In this document: in pieces, positions 14,283-22,538 of the stretch
Position numbering within the stretch: the first letter of the stretch is position 1
Layout of the letters: the number at the start of each line of letters is the position of its first letter
Assembly: GCA_023659865.1 (NCBI GenBank)
Contig: JAGXON010000001.1
Span: 1 to 45,967 of the forward strand
Length of the DNA stretch: 45,967 nucleotides
Reading direction: 5' to 3'
From: Candidatus Diapherotrites archaeon LH_S9
Lineage (GTDB): Archaea; B1Sed10-29; WALL01; JAGXON01
The notes under the pieces: model-generated
Database searches by the model: none
What the model saw: only the letters and a program-made list of their open reading frames with translations
What the model was told of the DNA's origin: nothing
Translations under genes and position numbers: made by a program

Positions 14283-14293
14283 AAAGTCTTTAA
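14199..14293 (+). pseudogene. Duplicated 3' fragment of the archaemetzincin gene
   Basis: About 95 bases encode VMHFSNRVEHTDKKGKEF, then RKNCRNHLKSKSL and stop, matching the end of the archaemetzincin. One zinc-site Cys is changed to Arg (CKSC becomes RKNC). There is no start codon or catalytic motif, so it is a dead remnant of the tandem duplication. Confidence 0.9.
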
Positions 14294-14317
14294 GTTAAAA
14301 AAACACTATTTTTACCG

Positions 14318-14800
14318 ATGCCAGTAAAAGAAGAGGAAAAGAAGAGACATTCAAAGAACGTTAATCAAGCTCTTAAACACATCCGGAAAGGGGTTCAGGA
14401 GAACGAGGACGAAAACTTCAGAAAAGCTATCAATCATCTAGATAACGCTATTTTCATAGACCCTTACGACCACCTTCTTCAGTTTTACAAAGGATTTGCC
14501 CTCTATAACTTAGGAGAGCGCAAGAAAGCAGAAGAATGTTTTTCAAAAAGCACATCCATAAAGGAGAGCATTTCAGGACGTTATTATGGGGGATTGAACA
14601 AGATGGAGCTAGGAAAGCTCGAGGAAGCGAAAGAAAGTCTTGAAAGAAGTCTTGAACTAAGTTCAAAGCAACATGTCCTCAGAAAAGACATCGAGGAAAA
14701 GTATTCAGAGGTAGAAAAAAGACTGGAAGAAGAAAAAGAAAGCAAAAAAGAACTAGATGAGGAACTGGAAGAGCTCGAAGAAGAATCAGAAGAAATCTAG
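14318..14800 (+). CDS. TPR protein with an acidic coiled-coil tail, copy 2
   Basis: 160 residues, paralogue of the 13534 gene. The TPR core differs at many positions (for example FIDPYDHLLQFYKGFALYNLGERKKAEECF against the first copy, compared motif by motif), while everything after KHV/QHVLRKDIEEKYSEVE is identical. It keeps the TPR spacing and the coiled coil, so it looks functional. The stop overlaps the facing membrane gene by 4 bases through CTAG. Upstream sequence including ATTTTTACCGATGCC is the same as in copy 1, so both probably share a promoter type. Confidence 0.78.
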   Translation: MPVKEEEKKRHSKNVNQALKHIRKGVQENEDENFRKAINHLDNAIFIDPYDHLLQFYKGFALYNLGERKKAEECFSKSTSIKESISGRYYGGLNKMELGKLEEAKESLERSLELSSKQHVLRKDIEEKYSEVEKRLEEEKESKKELDEELEELEEESEEI

Positions 14801-15009
14801 TCCTCCGGAACGAACTGGAAATCAGCTCTGTCCACGACAAGTTCACTGAACGCAGCAAAAGGAATTGCAACGACCGTAACTATCAAAAGAACGTCTATTG
14901 TTAAGGAAGCTCCAGTAGATACCTTAACTGCAATCAAGTCCTCGATAACTCCCATCACAACTCCAATAACGAGAAACTCCAGGAACATGTTTATCCTTCT
15001 TCGGTTCAT
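14797..15009 (-). CDS. Small two-helix membrane protein, original copy
   Basis: 70 residues. MNRRRINMFLEF gives a positive inside anchor, then helix 1 (VIGVVMGVIEDLIAV) and helix 2 (IDVLLIVTVVAIPFAAF), and a short acidic tail ending FVPED. The N-terminus is natural here, unlike in the upstream copy, and a good AGGAGG-like site (AAGGAGGAATATG on the minus strand) precedes the ATG. The function is unknown. The conserved convergent pairing with a TPR gene in both copies suggests a linked role. Confidence 0.7.
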   Translation of the reverse strand: MNRRRINMFLEFLVIGVVMGVIEDLIAVKVSTGASLTIDVLLIVTVVAIPFAAFSELVVDRADFQFVPED

Positions 15010-15129
15010 ATTCCTCCTTAAGGAACCAGTTAATTAAAAAGTTTAAAGGAATTTCCTTGAGTAAAAAAAAAATTGTGTACCACATTTTGCGGGTTTCATC
15101 ATTCCCTCAATAATTTTGTGCTCGTTCTT

Positions 15130-15357
15130 TCAAAGTTCTCCTTGTTTAGCTCTTTTTTCAACGATTTCTTTCAGCGTCTCAGCGTCTTCTAACGCGTTTT
15201 CCCTGAGTTCTTCCATTGCTTTCTTGCACTCGTCGTGTCCTGCTTTTTCAGCGTCTTCGATGTACGTGTTAACGTTCCAGAGAAATTGCTCTCGTTCAAC
15301 AAGTTGTTTGAGGATGTTATAAGAGCAGTTTTTGCGGACAGCGGACTTTTTTCTCAT
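15130..15357 (-). CDS. Unrecognised 75-residue helical protein
   Basis: Basic N-terminus (MRKKSAVRKNC), then mostly helix: ILKQLVEREQFLWNVNTYI and EDAEKAGHDECKKAMEELREN. The spacing of Glu and one His is faintly like a ferritin-like helical pair, but no metal site is complete. It ends GEL. It lies downstream of the Rad50 gene, with 48 bases between Rad50's stop and this start, on the same strand. It could be the last gene of that operon. Confidence 0.55.
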   Translation of the reverse strand: MRKKSAVRKNCSYNILKQLVEREQFLWNVNTYIEDAEKAGHDECKKAMEELRENALEDAETLKEIVEKRAKQGEL

Positions 15358-15405
15358 AATCTCACCGTTTTTGTGGATACATTGAAGGTATAAAAAGTTG
15401 GTTGA

Positions 15406-17577
15406 CTAGTACTCGATTACTGATTCTCCTGCTTCTTTACGCACATTTATCACGTTTTCAACGTAGCTTTCGACTTTTAGTTCGTGAGAAACAAGAATCA
15501 TTTGACTGATGTCAAGGTCACGGATTATGTCTCTAACTTTGTCCAGCTGGCTTGTGCTGAAACCATCGGTTGGTTCGTCAAGTATTATTAAGTCTTTCGT
15601 GTTTATTCCTTCTACAAGGAAGTTCACGACCTCGTTCAACGCTAGCCTGTACGCTAGAGCAACTGAAGTTCTTTCTCCTCCTGAGAGCCGGTGGTAACTG
15701 GTTTGATAGCCTTCTCTCTCGATTATTGGTGAGAATTTTTCGTTCACTCGCACGTCTAGCTCGTCGTTCTCGACCAAGACGTCGAACCATTCGTTAAATA
15801 GGTTGTTGAACCTTTTCTGCAGGTTGAGCATGAATTGTTCTTCGATCGTGCTTGAGAGTTCTCCCAGGCCTTCGAGCCAGTTCTTGTGTTTTTCTATTTT
15901 TTGATTGAGTTTTTTGGCTTCTTTCTTTTTCCTTATTTCTTTTTTGAGGTCTTCCAGGTTCTTTTGAGTGTCTTTTAACTGGGTTTTTTTGGATGCGAGT
16001 TTCTCTTTTGTGTTGCTTAGTTTTTTTCTTGCTTGCTCGAGTTTTTTCTCGATTTCTTGTTCTTTTTGCTTGACGTGTTTGACTTTCTCTAGCTCTTGCC
16101 GGGTTCTTTGCAGGGTTTTTCTTGTTTCCTGTATTCTTTTCCTGGTCTCCTGGATTTTTTCCTGCTTTTTTTCTAGGTCTTGCTCTAATTCTTTTTTCTT
16201 TTCTTGTTTTTCAGTGTATTCTTTCACTTTCTTCCTGAGTTTCTTTCTTTCCTTGATTTTTTTGTTTACTTTCTGGATTTCTTTGTCTTTCTTTTGTTTG
16301 ATTTTGTCTTTCAGTTCCTTCTTGTCTTTCTTTGCTTGTTCCTCCTGGTTTTCGTGTTCCTTTATTTGTTTTTCGAGTTCCTGGATTCTCTTTCTTTTTT
16401 TCTCGAGTTCTTTTCTCCTGTGTTCTTCGGTAAGCTCGTGGCCGCACACCGGGCACTCTGAACCAGCTTCTTCAAGGTCTTGAGTGGTTTTTTCAATGGT
16501 TTTCTTTCCTGCTTTCTTGTTACTGAGTTGTTTATCGAGTTCTTTCTGCTTTTGTTCGATGTCTTCTTTTTTGTTCAGAAGTTCGTCTATTTCTTTGGTT
16601 ATCCCTTTGTTTTCCTGTAAGTACTTTTCTTTCTTTTGCTGCAGTTCCTGGGTTTCTTCTTTGATCTTAGAAAGCTGTTTGTCTGAAGGTTTTTCGAGTT
16701 CTTTTATCCCCTGGATTTTCTGCTCTAGCTCTTTTTTCTTGTTCTCTTTTTCTTTAAGCTGGTTCTTATGGTTCTTTAAGTCGTTCTCTTGGTTGCTTTC
16801 TTTCTTGTCTAGCTCGTGGAACTTCTGAACTTTTTCTTGGATGTCTTGCTTTCGTTTCCTGTGCTTCTCGAGCTCTTGTTTCCTGTTCTTCTTTTTTTCT
16901 TTGAGTCCAGCGATTGATTTCTCGAGTTCGCTTGTCTTTTCCTCGAGTTGTTTCTTGTCTTCTTTTTTCTCGTCTAAATCAGAGTAAATACCTTGTAAAG
17001 TGTTCTGATAGTGTTTTGAAGCTCTTCTAACCGTGACCACGTTGTCCCTGATCTCCTTGTACTTATTTATGCCTAGAACTTTCCTCAAGGTATCTAAACG
17101 TGACTCGTCGCTTGCTTCAAGGATTTCCTTCATCTTTTCCTGCGGAGTGTAAACCGTGTAACGGTAGATGAGTGACTTGCGTTTCGAGAGCATTTCCATC
17201 GGGTAACCAAGGATCTTGAAGACCCTTGCCTTTAGTTCTCGAGGTGAAAGCTCTTGCCTGGCACTGTTTTTGATCAAGTAACCTGATTCTTGTCTTACTG
17301 AGTCTCCGTGTCTCTTCAGATTCCTTTCTATCTCGTAATTCTTTTTGTTCACCGTGAACTCGAGTCTGACGGAACCTTCGTTCGTTCCTTCGCGCAGCAA
17401 GTCTTCTCCTGAAAGCTGGGATCCTCTTAAACCAAATAACGCGAATTCAACTGCCATCAAAAGCGTTGATTTCCCGTGACCTACGTCTCCAGAGAGCAGT
17501 ACAGTACCGCTCGGGAATTCTATTTGGCCTTGAGTGTAGCTGCGGATGCTCTCGAGTTCGACGGAGTTGATTTTCAC
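15406..17577 (-). CDS. rad50: DNA double-strand break repair ATPase Rad50
   Basis: A 723-residue SMC-like ATPase. It has Walker A GDVGHGKSTLL at about 31-41, long coiled coils on both sides of the zinc hook CPVCGHEL at about 374-381, the signature motif LSGGERTSVALAYRL and Walker B LIILDEPTDGFS near the C-terminus. It is shorter than the roughly 850-900 residues usual for archaeal Rad50, because the coiled-coil arms are shorter. With Mre11 it tethers and processes DNA ends. Its ATG overlaps the Mre11 stop (ATGA). Confidence 0.96.
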   Translation of the reverse strand: MKINSVELESIRSYTQGQIEFPSGTVLLSGDVGHGKSTLLMAVEFALFGLRGSQLSGEDLLREGTNEGSVRLEFTVNKKNYEIERNLKRHGDSVRQESGYLIKNSARQELSPRELKARVFKILGYPMEMLSKRKSLIYRYTVYTPQEKMKEILEASDESRLDTLRKVLGINKYKEIRDNVVTVRRASKHYQNTLQGIYSDLDEKKEDKKQLEEKTSELEKSIAGLKEKKKNRKQELEKHRKRKQDIQEKVQKFHELDKKESNQENDLKNHKNQLKEKENKKKELEQKIQGIKELEKPSDKQLSKIKEETQELQQKKEKYLQENKGITKEIDELLNKKEDIEQKQKELDKQLSNKKAGKKTIEKTTQDLEEAGSECPVCGHELTEEHRRKELEKKRKRIQELEKQIKEHENQEEQAKKDKKELKDKIKQKKDKEIQKVNKKIKERKKLRKKVKEYTEKQEKKKELEQDLEKKQEKIQETRKRIQETRKTLQRTRQELEKVKHVKQKEQEIEKKLEQARKKLSNTKEKLASKKTQLKDTQKNLEDLKKEIRKKKEAKKLNQKIEKHKNWLEGLGELSSTIEEQFMLNLQKRFNNLFNEWFDVLVENDELDVRVNEKFSPIIEREGYQTSYHRLSGGERTSVALAYRLALNEVVNFLVEGINTKDLIILDEPTDGFSTSQLDKVRDIIRDLDISQMILVSHELKVESYVENVINVRKEAGESVIEY

Positions 17578-18818
17578 AGGTATTCCTCCAGCTCTTCTTT
17601 AAGGCCGAGTGTCTTGAGCGTGTTTTCCACTATTTTTTGGTCGTATTCGTTGTTGGTTTCTTCTTCTCCTTTTTCTTCTGAGAGTACTTGGAAGATGTTT
17701 TGCGCTAGTTCCATTTTTTGTTGTTTCGAGTATTTTTCGAGCTCGAATTGCTGTATGTTGTTTTCCATAACTTTTTGCTCGAGTTCTGTTCTGTTTCCTG
17801 CTTCTACTTTAACTTCCTCGTATTCTTTGGTTGATAGTTCTCTGGAGTTGATTTTTATGGCTCTTGCTCCTTTTTCTTTCAGGTCTTCTTTTATTTTGTT
17901 AAAACTTATTTGAGTTGTTTTTCCTTTCCTGAGCGTTCCTTCGACTCGGATGAGCACTAAGTTCTTTTCAGCATCTATCTTGGATGTTTTTTGCCTTATT
18001 TCTTTTTCTACTTCTTGCGGTGTCTTGTTCTCCGCGTTTATTTTGAGTGGGAATACGTCACACAGTTTTATTGGTCTCCAATCAGGTTTTGCTTCTCCGT
18101 CTTCGACTTCAACTATGTAGAACCCGCCTTTCTTGAATTTCTCTAGCTCACGGTAGTTCGTGGGAAATGTTGAGCCTGTGAAGACTATGGGCCCGCGATC
18201 TCGTTCGTTGTAAACCCCTTTCTTGTGCACGTGACCTCCTGCATAGTAATCGAAGTTCTTCGGAAGCAAGGATACTGGTACTCCGGCCATCTGGCTGTAT
18301 ATCTCTGGCTTGTATTTCTGAAGTGCCGAGTGGAACATGAAGATCTTGAATCCTGGTTCTTGCTCCAGGCTCTGTCGGTCGAGTTCTTTGTAGTCGTGTA
18401 TTTCGAGTGCTCCGGTTCTTCCTGGCATGCCAGTGATCTTGGTTCCTGAATCGTCTTGAGTGAACTTGAGTTTCAGTTTTCCTTGTTCCTTGGTTGCTTT
18501 TGCAACGTTTTGAGTTAATCCAGCTGCTTCAAGGACTTTGAGCATTGTCTTACCTGTCGGAGAGTAGTCGTGAGATCCGGGGATCGTGTAAATCCTGATG
18601 CCTTTCTGCTTGGCTTCTCGAAGTTTCTGCACTGCTGGTGCAAGCACGTCTGTAGACGGTCGGCTCGTGTCCATCAAGTCTCCTGAAATAAGTATGAAGT
18701 CAACGTCTTCTTCGATACTCTCGTCTATGGCTTTGCTAAATGCTTTTAGCACTAGTTCACTGAGTTCTGGTTCGCTCCATGCTCCTATGTGGCAGTCGGC
18801 TATGTGCGCGAATTTCAT
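17574..18818 (-). CDS. mre11: DNA double-strand break repair nuclease Mre11
   Basis: A 414-residue calcineurin-like phosphoesterase. Motifs: D8 and H10 in IADCHIG, D47 in SGDLMD, then PGSHDYS (80-86), FMFHSALQ and GGHVHKKG. The usual GNHD is GSHD here, so the metal- and phosphate-contacting Asn is Ser. H83 and the other metal ligands are kept. The C-terminal region (about 330-414) is the Rad50-binding part. It acts with Rad50 in end resection together with HerA and NurA. It starts 3 bases after the HerA stop. Confidence 0.95.
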   Translation of the reverse strand: MKFAHIADCHIGAWSEPELSELVLKAFSKAIDESIEEDVDFILISGDLMDTSRPSTDVLAPAVQKLREAKQKGIRIYTIPGSHDYSPTGKTMLKVLEAAGLTQNVAKATKEQGKLKLKFTQDDSGTKITGMPGRTGALEIHDYKELDRQSLEQEPGFKIFMFHSALQKYKPEIYSQMAGVPVSLLPKNFDYYAGGHVHKKGVYNERDRGPIVFTGSTFPTNYRELEKFKKGGFYIVEVEDGEAKPDWRPIKLCDVFPLKINAENKTPQEVEKEIRQKTSKIDAEKNLVLIRVEGTLRKGKTTQISFNKIKEDLKEKGARAIKINSRELSTKEYEEVKVEAGNRTELEQKVMENNIQQFELEKYSKQQKMELAQNIFQVLSEEKGEEETNNEYDQKIVENTLKTLGLKEELEEYL

Positions 18819-18821
18819 TTT

Positions 18822-20384
18822 TCACTCCATTTCGAGGCCTGTGTACGATTTCTGTGTTTTTTCTTTTTGTTTTTCGTCGACTATGTTTTCGAACAAAGGG
18901 ATCGTGGTGGGTACTGCGAATTTTGTGAAGGTGGATGTGACTACTGCTTCTCCTATGTCGAGACTGGCAATGCTTTTATCGTCTTTTGAGAGGTCTTGAG
19001 GTGCTGACTCGACCAAGGATTTTCTTTCAGTGTCCATTTCCGTGCCTAGAATTATTTTGGTGTTCATGTTAGCAAGTATTTCTTTTGGTATAACACTTGG
19101 AAGTTGCGTGATGGCCGTTAGACCTATCTTGAATTTTCTTCCTTCTCTCGCGATTTTTTCGAACGTGTTGCCTGACCTGATGGAAGAGTTGACGCCTATG
19201 ACTCTTGGTGCTTCTTCGAGCACGATGGAGATAACTGGTTTTTCGGAGAGTTCTCCTCTTCCTTTGTAGTTCCGGTATTTACTGAACGCTCTTCCAGCAA
19301 TCATGGATCCAACCAATAGTTCTACTTTGTTTTCGAGGTTCGAGGTGTCGATAACAACTGTTTTCCCGTTCTCCAGTGAGTTAACTATGTTCCTGATCGT
19401 GGATTCCCCAGCCTGGGTTTTGAATATGCTTCTGCAGGAGAGCCTGCCGTTGTTTTCTTCGATGCCTAAGTAAGCTCTTATTTTTCTTTGGAGCACGGAA
19501 ATTGTTTTCGCCTGCACTTCTCCCTTGAACTCGTCTTCTCCAATATCCTTCATGTCTTCTTTCACGAGGTTCTCGAGCCATTTCTTCTTGTCTTTGTTGT
19601 GGTAAGCGTAAAGCGCTTCGTTCTGAGCGTCTGAAAGGTCCATGACTTCCGTGAGATTCCGTGGCTTCAGCTGGCTTAAGTGAACGACTAGAGTGTTCTC
19701 TCCTGGAGGAGGGTTCGTTGAGTACATCTCGAGCTTTTTATCTGCTTTCGGGTGATCTGAAAGGCCTTTGCTTGTTTTTCCGTAGTACTCGTCGTGCGGA
19801 TCGAGCACGAGGAAGCCGCAATAGTCTTTGTCCAAGAGCTCGTAGGCGATAACTTTCACTAGATTGGATTTTCCTTTTCCTGTTGACGCTGGTATAAGCA
19901 CGTGATGTCTCAAGGTTTCTTCTCCTGGAAGCTGGACGTCTGCTTCAAGTGTTTTGGATCCTGATCTGATTTTTCCTATCCTGAGCTGGTTTTTTTTCTT
20001 TTCTTCGGACTCAAGGAACTCCAGGTCTTTTTCTTGGATGCGCCTTAACTCTGAGAAGAATTGAGGAAGTTTTTTTGGGGAAACCGCTTTGTTACTTTCC
20101 TTGTTAACGGTCACGAGGTTCTTGAGTTTAGCTGTAATGTAGTTACTTATCTCCGGGTCCGTGAACTCAAGGTCTTTACCGTATCCTTCGAGCTTCATCC
20201 CGGCCATGAGCGTCTTAACTTTTTCGGGGATTTGGGACCCGTAGAACAAGTTAAAAGCCTGTAAAATCGAGTACTCGTCCTTTTTTTCTGCTACGAGCAA
20301 GTCTCCTATCTCGATTTCTTTTCCTTCTTTTTGTCTTACGTATATTTCGTCGAATTCTCCTTTGAATATTCTTCCTACAGTCAT
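18822..20384 (-). CDS. herA: Hexameric DNA translocase HerA
   Basis: 520 residues. The N-terminal HAS beta-barrel ([14 protein letters not shown] to about 50) is followed by a FtsK/HerA ATPase with Walker A ASTGKGKS at 166-173, Walker [11 protein letters not shown] at 191-200 and a C-terminal [21 protein letters not shown]-type segment containing the sensor and arginine finger region. It pumps DNA into the NurA nuclease for end resection. It lies 9 bases after the NurA stop, within the four-gene repair operon. Confidence 0.95.
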   Translation of the reverse strand: MTVGRIFKGEFDEIYVRQKEGKEIEIGDLLVAEKKDEYSILQAFNLFYGSQIPEKVKTLMAGMKLEGYGKDLEFTDPEISNYITAKLKNLVTVNKESNKAVSPKKLPQFFSELRRIQEKDLEFLESEEKKKNQLRIGKIRSGSKTLEADVQLPGEETLRHHVLIPASTGKGKSNLVKVIAYELLDKDYCGFLVLDPHDEYYGKTSKGLSDHPKADKKLEMYSTNPPPGENTLVVHLSQLKPRNLTEVMDLSDAQNEALYAYHNKDKKKWLENLVKEDMKDIGEDEFKGEVQAKTISVLQRKIRAYLGIEENNGRLSCRSIFKTQAGESTIRNIVNSLENGKTVVIDTSNLENKVELLVGSMIAGRAFSKYRNYKGRGELSEKPVISIVLEEAPRVIGVNSSIRSGNTFEKIAREGRKFKIGLTAITQLPSVIPKEILANMNTKIILGTEMDTERKSLVESAPQDLSKDDKSIASLDIGEAVVTSTFTKFAVPTTIPLFENIVDEKQKEKTQKSYTGLEME

Positions 20385-20393
20385 TTTTTCACC

Positions 20394-21488
20394 TTATTTT
20401 AGTTCGTCTAGTCTATCGTGAGCGTTAGTTGCTGTCACGTTGGTTTTTATCTGATTCCATACATCGTTTTCGACCGCGAGGGCTTTCAGTTTCGCTTGAT
20501 GCTGTTCTGCTTCGTGTTCGGAAACGCTTGCAAAGTAATCCGCGTCAACTAAGCCGTACGGGTATCCTGGGAACCTCAGGTCTTTCGAGTTCTGCGCCAA
20601 GGTAGCAAGAGTTGATTCTGTTTTGTTCGCGCTCTGGTCGTGGATCTCGTGCCTGAAAGCGTAACTGGACTCCGGATGCAGTTTGACGAAAGAAAGTTCT
20701 GCTTCGTGTTCTGGATTACTGTTTTTGACCACTGGGTTATAGAACCAGTTTTTTCCTGGCATTGAAGAAGCTCCAAGATCTTTCACAATTTTCACGAGAC
20801 TTTGGCCTGTGGTTGTGTACAGTCGAGTGGTTTTTGAGAGTCCTGTGAACACTACGTTGTTTTCGCTGGCTTTTGCTAGAGCTTTTTTCGCGTATTCTTC
20901 TTCTCCTGTTAGCGATGGTCTTAGTGATCCGTCTCGCACTATCAAGTCGTTTTCTTCGAGTTCTTTTTCGACTATTTTTCCTGCTATCTTCCATTCTGCG
21001 AATCTTCTTGCTGCGGCGCACACTTTGTTTATGTCTCCTCTGAATTCTCCGCCTGTAAGCGTTTTGTCCCAGGAGCTGAAGTCAAAAACTTTTCCTGGTA
21101 GGTATTCAGCGTTTTGTTGCTTCACGGGATAGGTTCGTCCCTCGTAATGTATTTCGTTGTCTTTCGTGAATGCTTCGGCGAGTGCGTAGAAATCTATTTG
21201 CTGTGGTATAGTTGAGGGGTTCTTTCGTTTCTTGTTCTTGAACAAGTTGAAGTAAGCGCGAACTAGGTGAACTGAGAAGGACGGGCACGAGTACAGAGGT
21301 ATGTTCCCTCCGTCAATGAAAGCTGTTTTCCGATCTTCTGGATCTGTTTCAGGTATCTCGTGAAAGTTTTCTTCAGTTAAAGGGATTGCTTCGTAGTTTT
21401 CGTCCTGGAATTGAGGTTGTCCAGGTTCTTTTTCAGAGTTTCTTTCCCTTAACTCGTTCAGCAGTTGATTTAAAGCGTGTTCAGGCAT
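20394..21488 (-). CDS. nurA: 5'-3' nuclease NurA
   Basis: 364 residues. RNase H-like NurA domain with the first metal ligand D59 in AFIDGGN, a second Asp in IVRDGSLRPS (about 208), GLSKTTRLY (catalytic-core Lys) and the C-terminal PGYPYGLVDADYFASVS segment that corresponds to the conserved Y/H-containing NurA end. It forms a complex with HerA and cuts DNA ends. It is the first gene of the nurA-herA-mre11-rad50 operon. A GAGGAAGATCTT leader gives a ribosome binding site. Confidence 0.92.
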   Translation of the reverse strand: MPEHALNQLLNELRERNSEKEPGQPQFQDENYEAIPLTEENFHEIPETDPEDRKTAFIDGGNIPLYSCPSFSVHLVRAYFNLFKNKKRKNPSTIPQQIDFYALAEAFTKDNEIHYEGRTYPVKQQNAEYLPGKVFDFSSWDKTLTGGEFRGDINKVCAAARRFAEWKIAGKIVEKELEENDLIVRDGSLRPSLTGEEEYAKKALAKASENNVVFTGLSKTTRLYTTTGQSLVKIVKDLGASSMPGKNWFYNPVVKNSNPEHEAELSFVKLHPESSYAFRHEIHDQSANKTESTLATLAQNSKDLRFPGYPYGLVDADYFASVSEHEAEQHQAKLKALAVENDVWNQIKTNVTATNAHDRLDELK

Positions 21489-21540
21489 TAAGATCTTCCT
21501 CAGAAATTCCTGGGTTATTAACTAGTTTTAATGCTCAGGG

Positions 21541-21550
21541 AATATTTAAG
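21541..21550 (-). promoter_or_regulatory. TATA-like box for the nurA-herA-mre11-rad50 operon
   Basis: CTTAAATATT on the minus strand lies 53-62 bases upstream of the NurA ATG. This would give a leader of about 25-30 bases that contains the GAGGAAG site. The rest of the 21489-21705 intergenic stretch shows nothing else I can name. Confidence 0.45.
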
Positions 21551-21705
21551 TTTTGGCCGGGTTTTCCCGAAGTATTCTAATACTAAGAACTCCTCTAGCT
21601 AGCTTCTTCAAAAGCCTTGTTCACTTTCGTATTCGTTCTCGTGTTCCTAGAAGAAACACTGACTCTTAGGAAAATTCGATCTCGGAACTGGGACCTGCCT
21701 GCAGC

Positions 21706-22101
21706 CTAGAGACCTTCAATAACGCTCTTGACCTGTGAAGTAAAGTTCTGAAGACCATCACGCAAAATACTTTTCAGTTTGTCCCTGTCAACAATTCGAT
21801 AAAAAAACTCGTATCCTCCTTTCTCCTTGTTCTTCTGAGTTCTTTTAACAATTCCTTTCTCCAAAAACTTCTTCGAATGCCTTTGAGCAACAGAACGATC
21901 TCTTTCAAGGTACTCAGATAAATCAGTAACAGTGAAAGGTTCCTCTATCTCTAAAACAGATTTGAAAGTGTTGATTTCTGCCTCAGAAAGATCAAGAGAG
22001 CACTTTAAAACGTCTTCAAGCGAAACTTCTTTGCACAATCGCATGCAAAAGTTAATGGTTGTGCGACTTAAAAACATTACCTGCACTTCTTCACAACACA
22101 T
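21706..22101 (-). CDS. TrmB-like winged-helix transcription regulator
   Basis: Up to 131 residues. The middle (about 38-95) is a winged helix typical of TrmB/MarR-like archaeal regulators: LSEAEINTFKSVLEIEEPFTV, then DLSEYLERDRSVAQRHSKKFLEKGIV and a wing with KEKGGYEFFYRIV. There is no effector domain, only a short C-terminal helix. The N-terminus (MCCEEVQVMFL) is Cys-rich, and later Met residues at 9 and 20 are possible starts. It diverges from the glutaredoxin at 22131 with 29 bases between, so it may regulate that gene and itself. Confidence 0.75.
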   Translation of the reverse strand: MCCEEVQVMFLSRTTINFCMRLCKEVSLEDVLKCSLDLSEAEINTFKSVLEIEEPFTVTDLSEYLERDRSVAQRHSKKFLEKGIVKRTQKNKEKGGYEFFYRIVDRDKLKSILRDGLQNFTSQVKSVIEGL

Positions 22102-22130
22102 AAAAACCTGGAAAGAAAAATAAACCTGTA

Positions 22131-22430
22131 ATGAACGAACTGAAAAAAATTCGAGAAAACAAAAAGAAGGAAATCATGGAAGAACAAACAAAAAAAAGCC
22201 AGAACAAAGTAATAGTTTACTCCACATCAACGTGCCCGTACTGCGATCGAGCGAAAAAATACTTGAAGAAAAAAGGAGTAGAATACGAGGACCACAACGT
22301 AGCGCAAGACAGAGAAAAAGCCAAAGAAATGATCAAAAAAAGCAATCAAAGAGGCGTGCCAGTACTAGACGTGAACGGAAAAATAATCATAGGATTCAAC
22401 AAACCAGAAATAGAAAAAGCCCTGAACTAA
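22131..22430 (+). CDS. Glutaredoxin (CPYC) with a basic helical N-terminal extension
   Basis: 99 residues. Residues 1-25 (NELKKIRENKKKEIMEEQ) form a charged helix much like the N-terminus of archaeal PDCD5/TFAR19 DNA-binding proteins. Residues 26-99 are a glutaredoxin with CPYC at about 36-39, GVPVLDVNG and GFNKPEIEKAL. Paralogue of the 11129 gene, which lacks the extension. It probably reduces disulfides, and the extension may place it on nucleic acid or a partner. It is divergent from a TrmB-like regulator. Confidence 0.88.
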   Translation: MNELKKIRENKKKEIMEEQTKKSQNKVIVYSTSTCPYCDRAKKYLKKKGVEYEDHNVAQDREKAKEMIKKSNQRGVPVLDVNGKIIIGFNKPEIEKALN

Positions 22431-22538
22431 CAGCCAAAGACAAACCAACTTTCCCCATTCTTTATCTATGGCCCCCCTCTACCTTCCTCTGGAAAGATTT
22501 TTATAGAAAAAACCACTACTTTTAGACAGTGAAAGAAA

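Larger units (their letters stand above)
14199..14973. repeat. Tandem duplication, copy 2 (775 bp)
   Basis: Contains an archaemetzincin tail remnant, the second TPR gene and the start of the intact membrane-protein gene. The match to copy 1 ends at GAG (14971-14973), where copy 1 passes into the archaemetzincin repeat. The join shares only one or a few bases, so it looks like illegitimate recombination or slippage. Confidence 0.9.
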
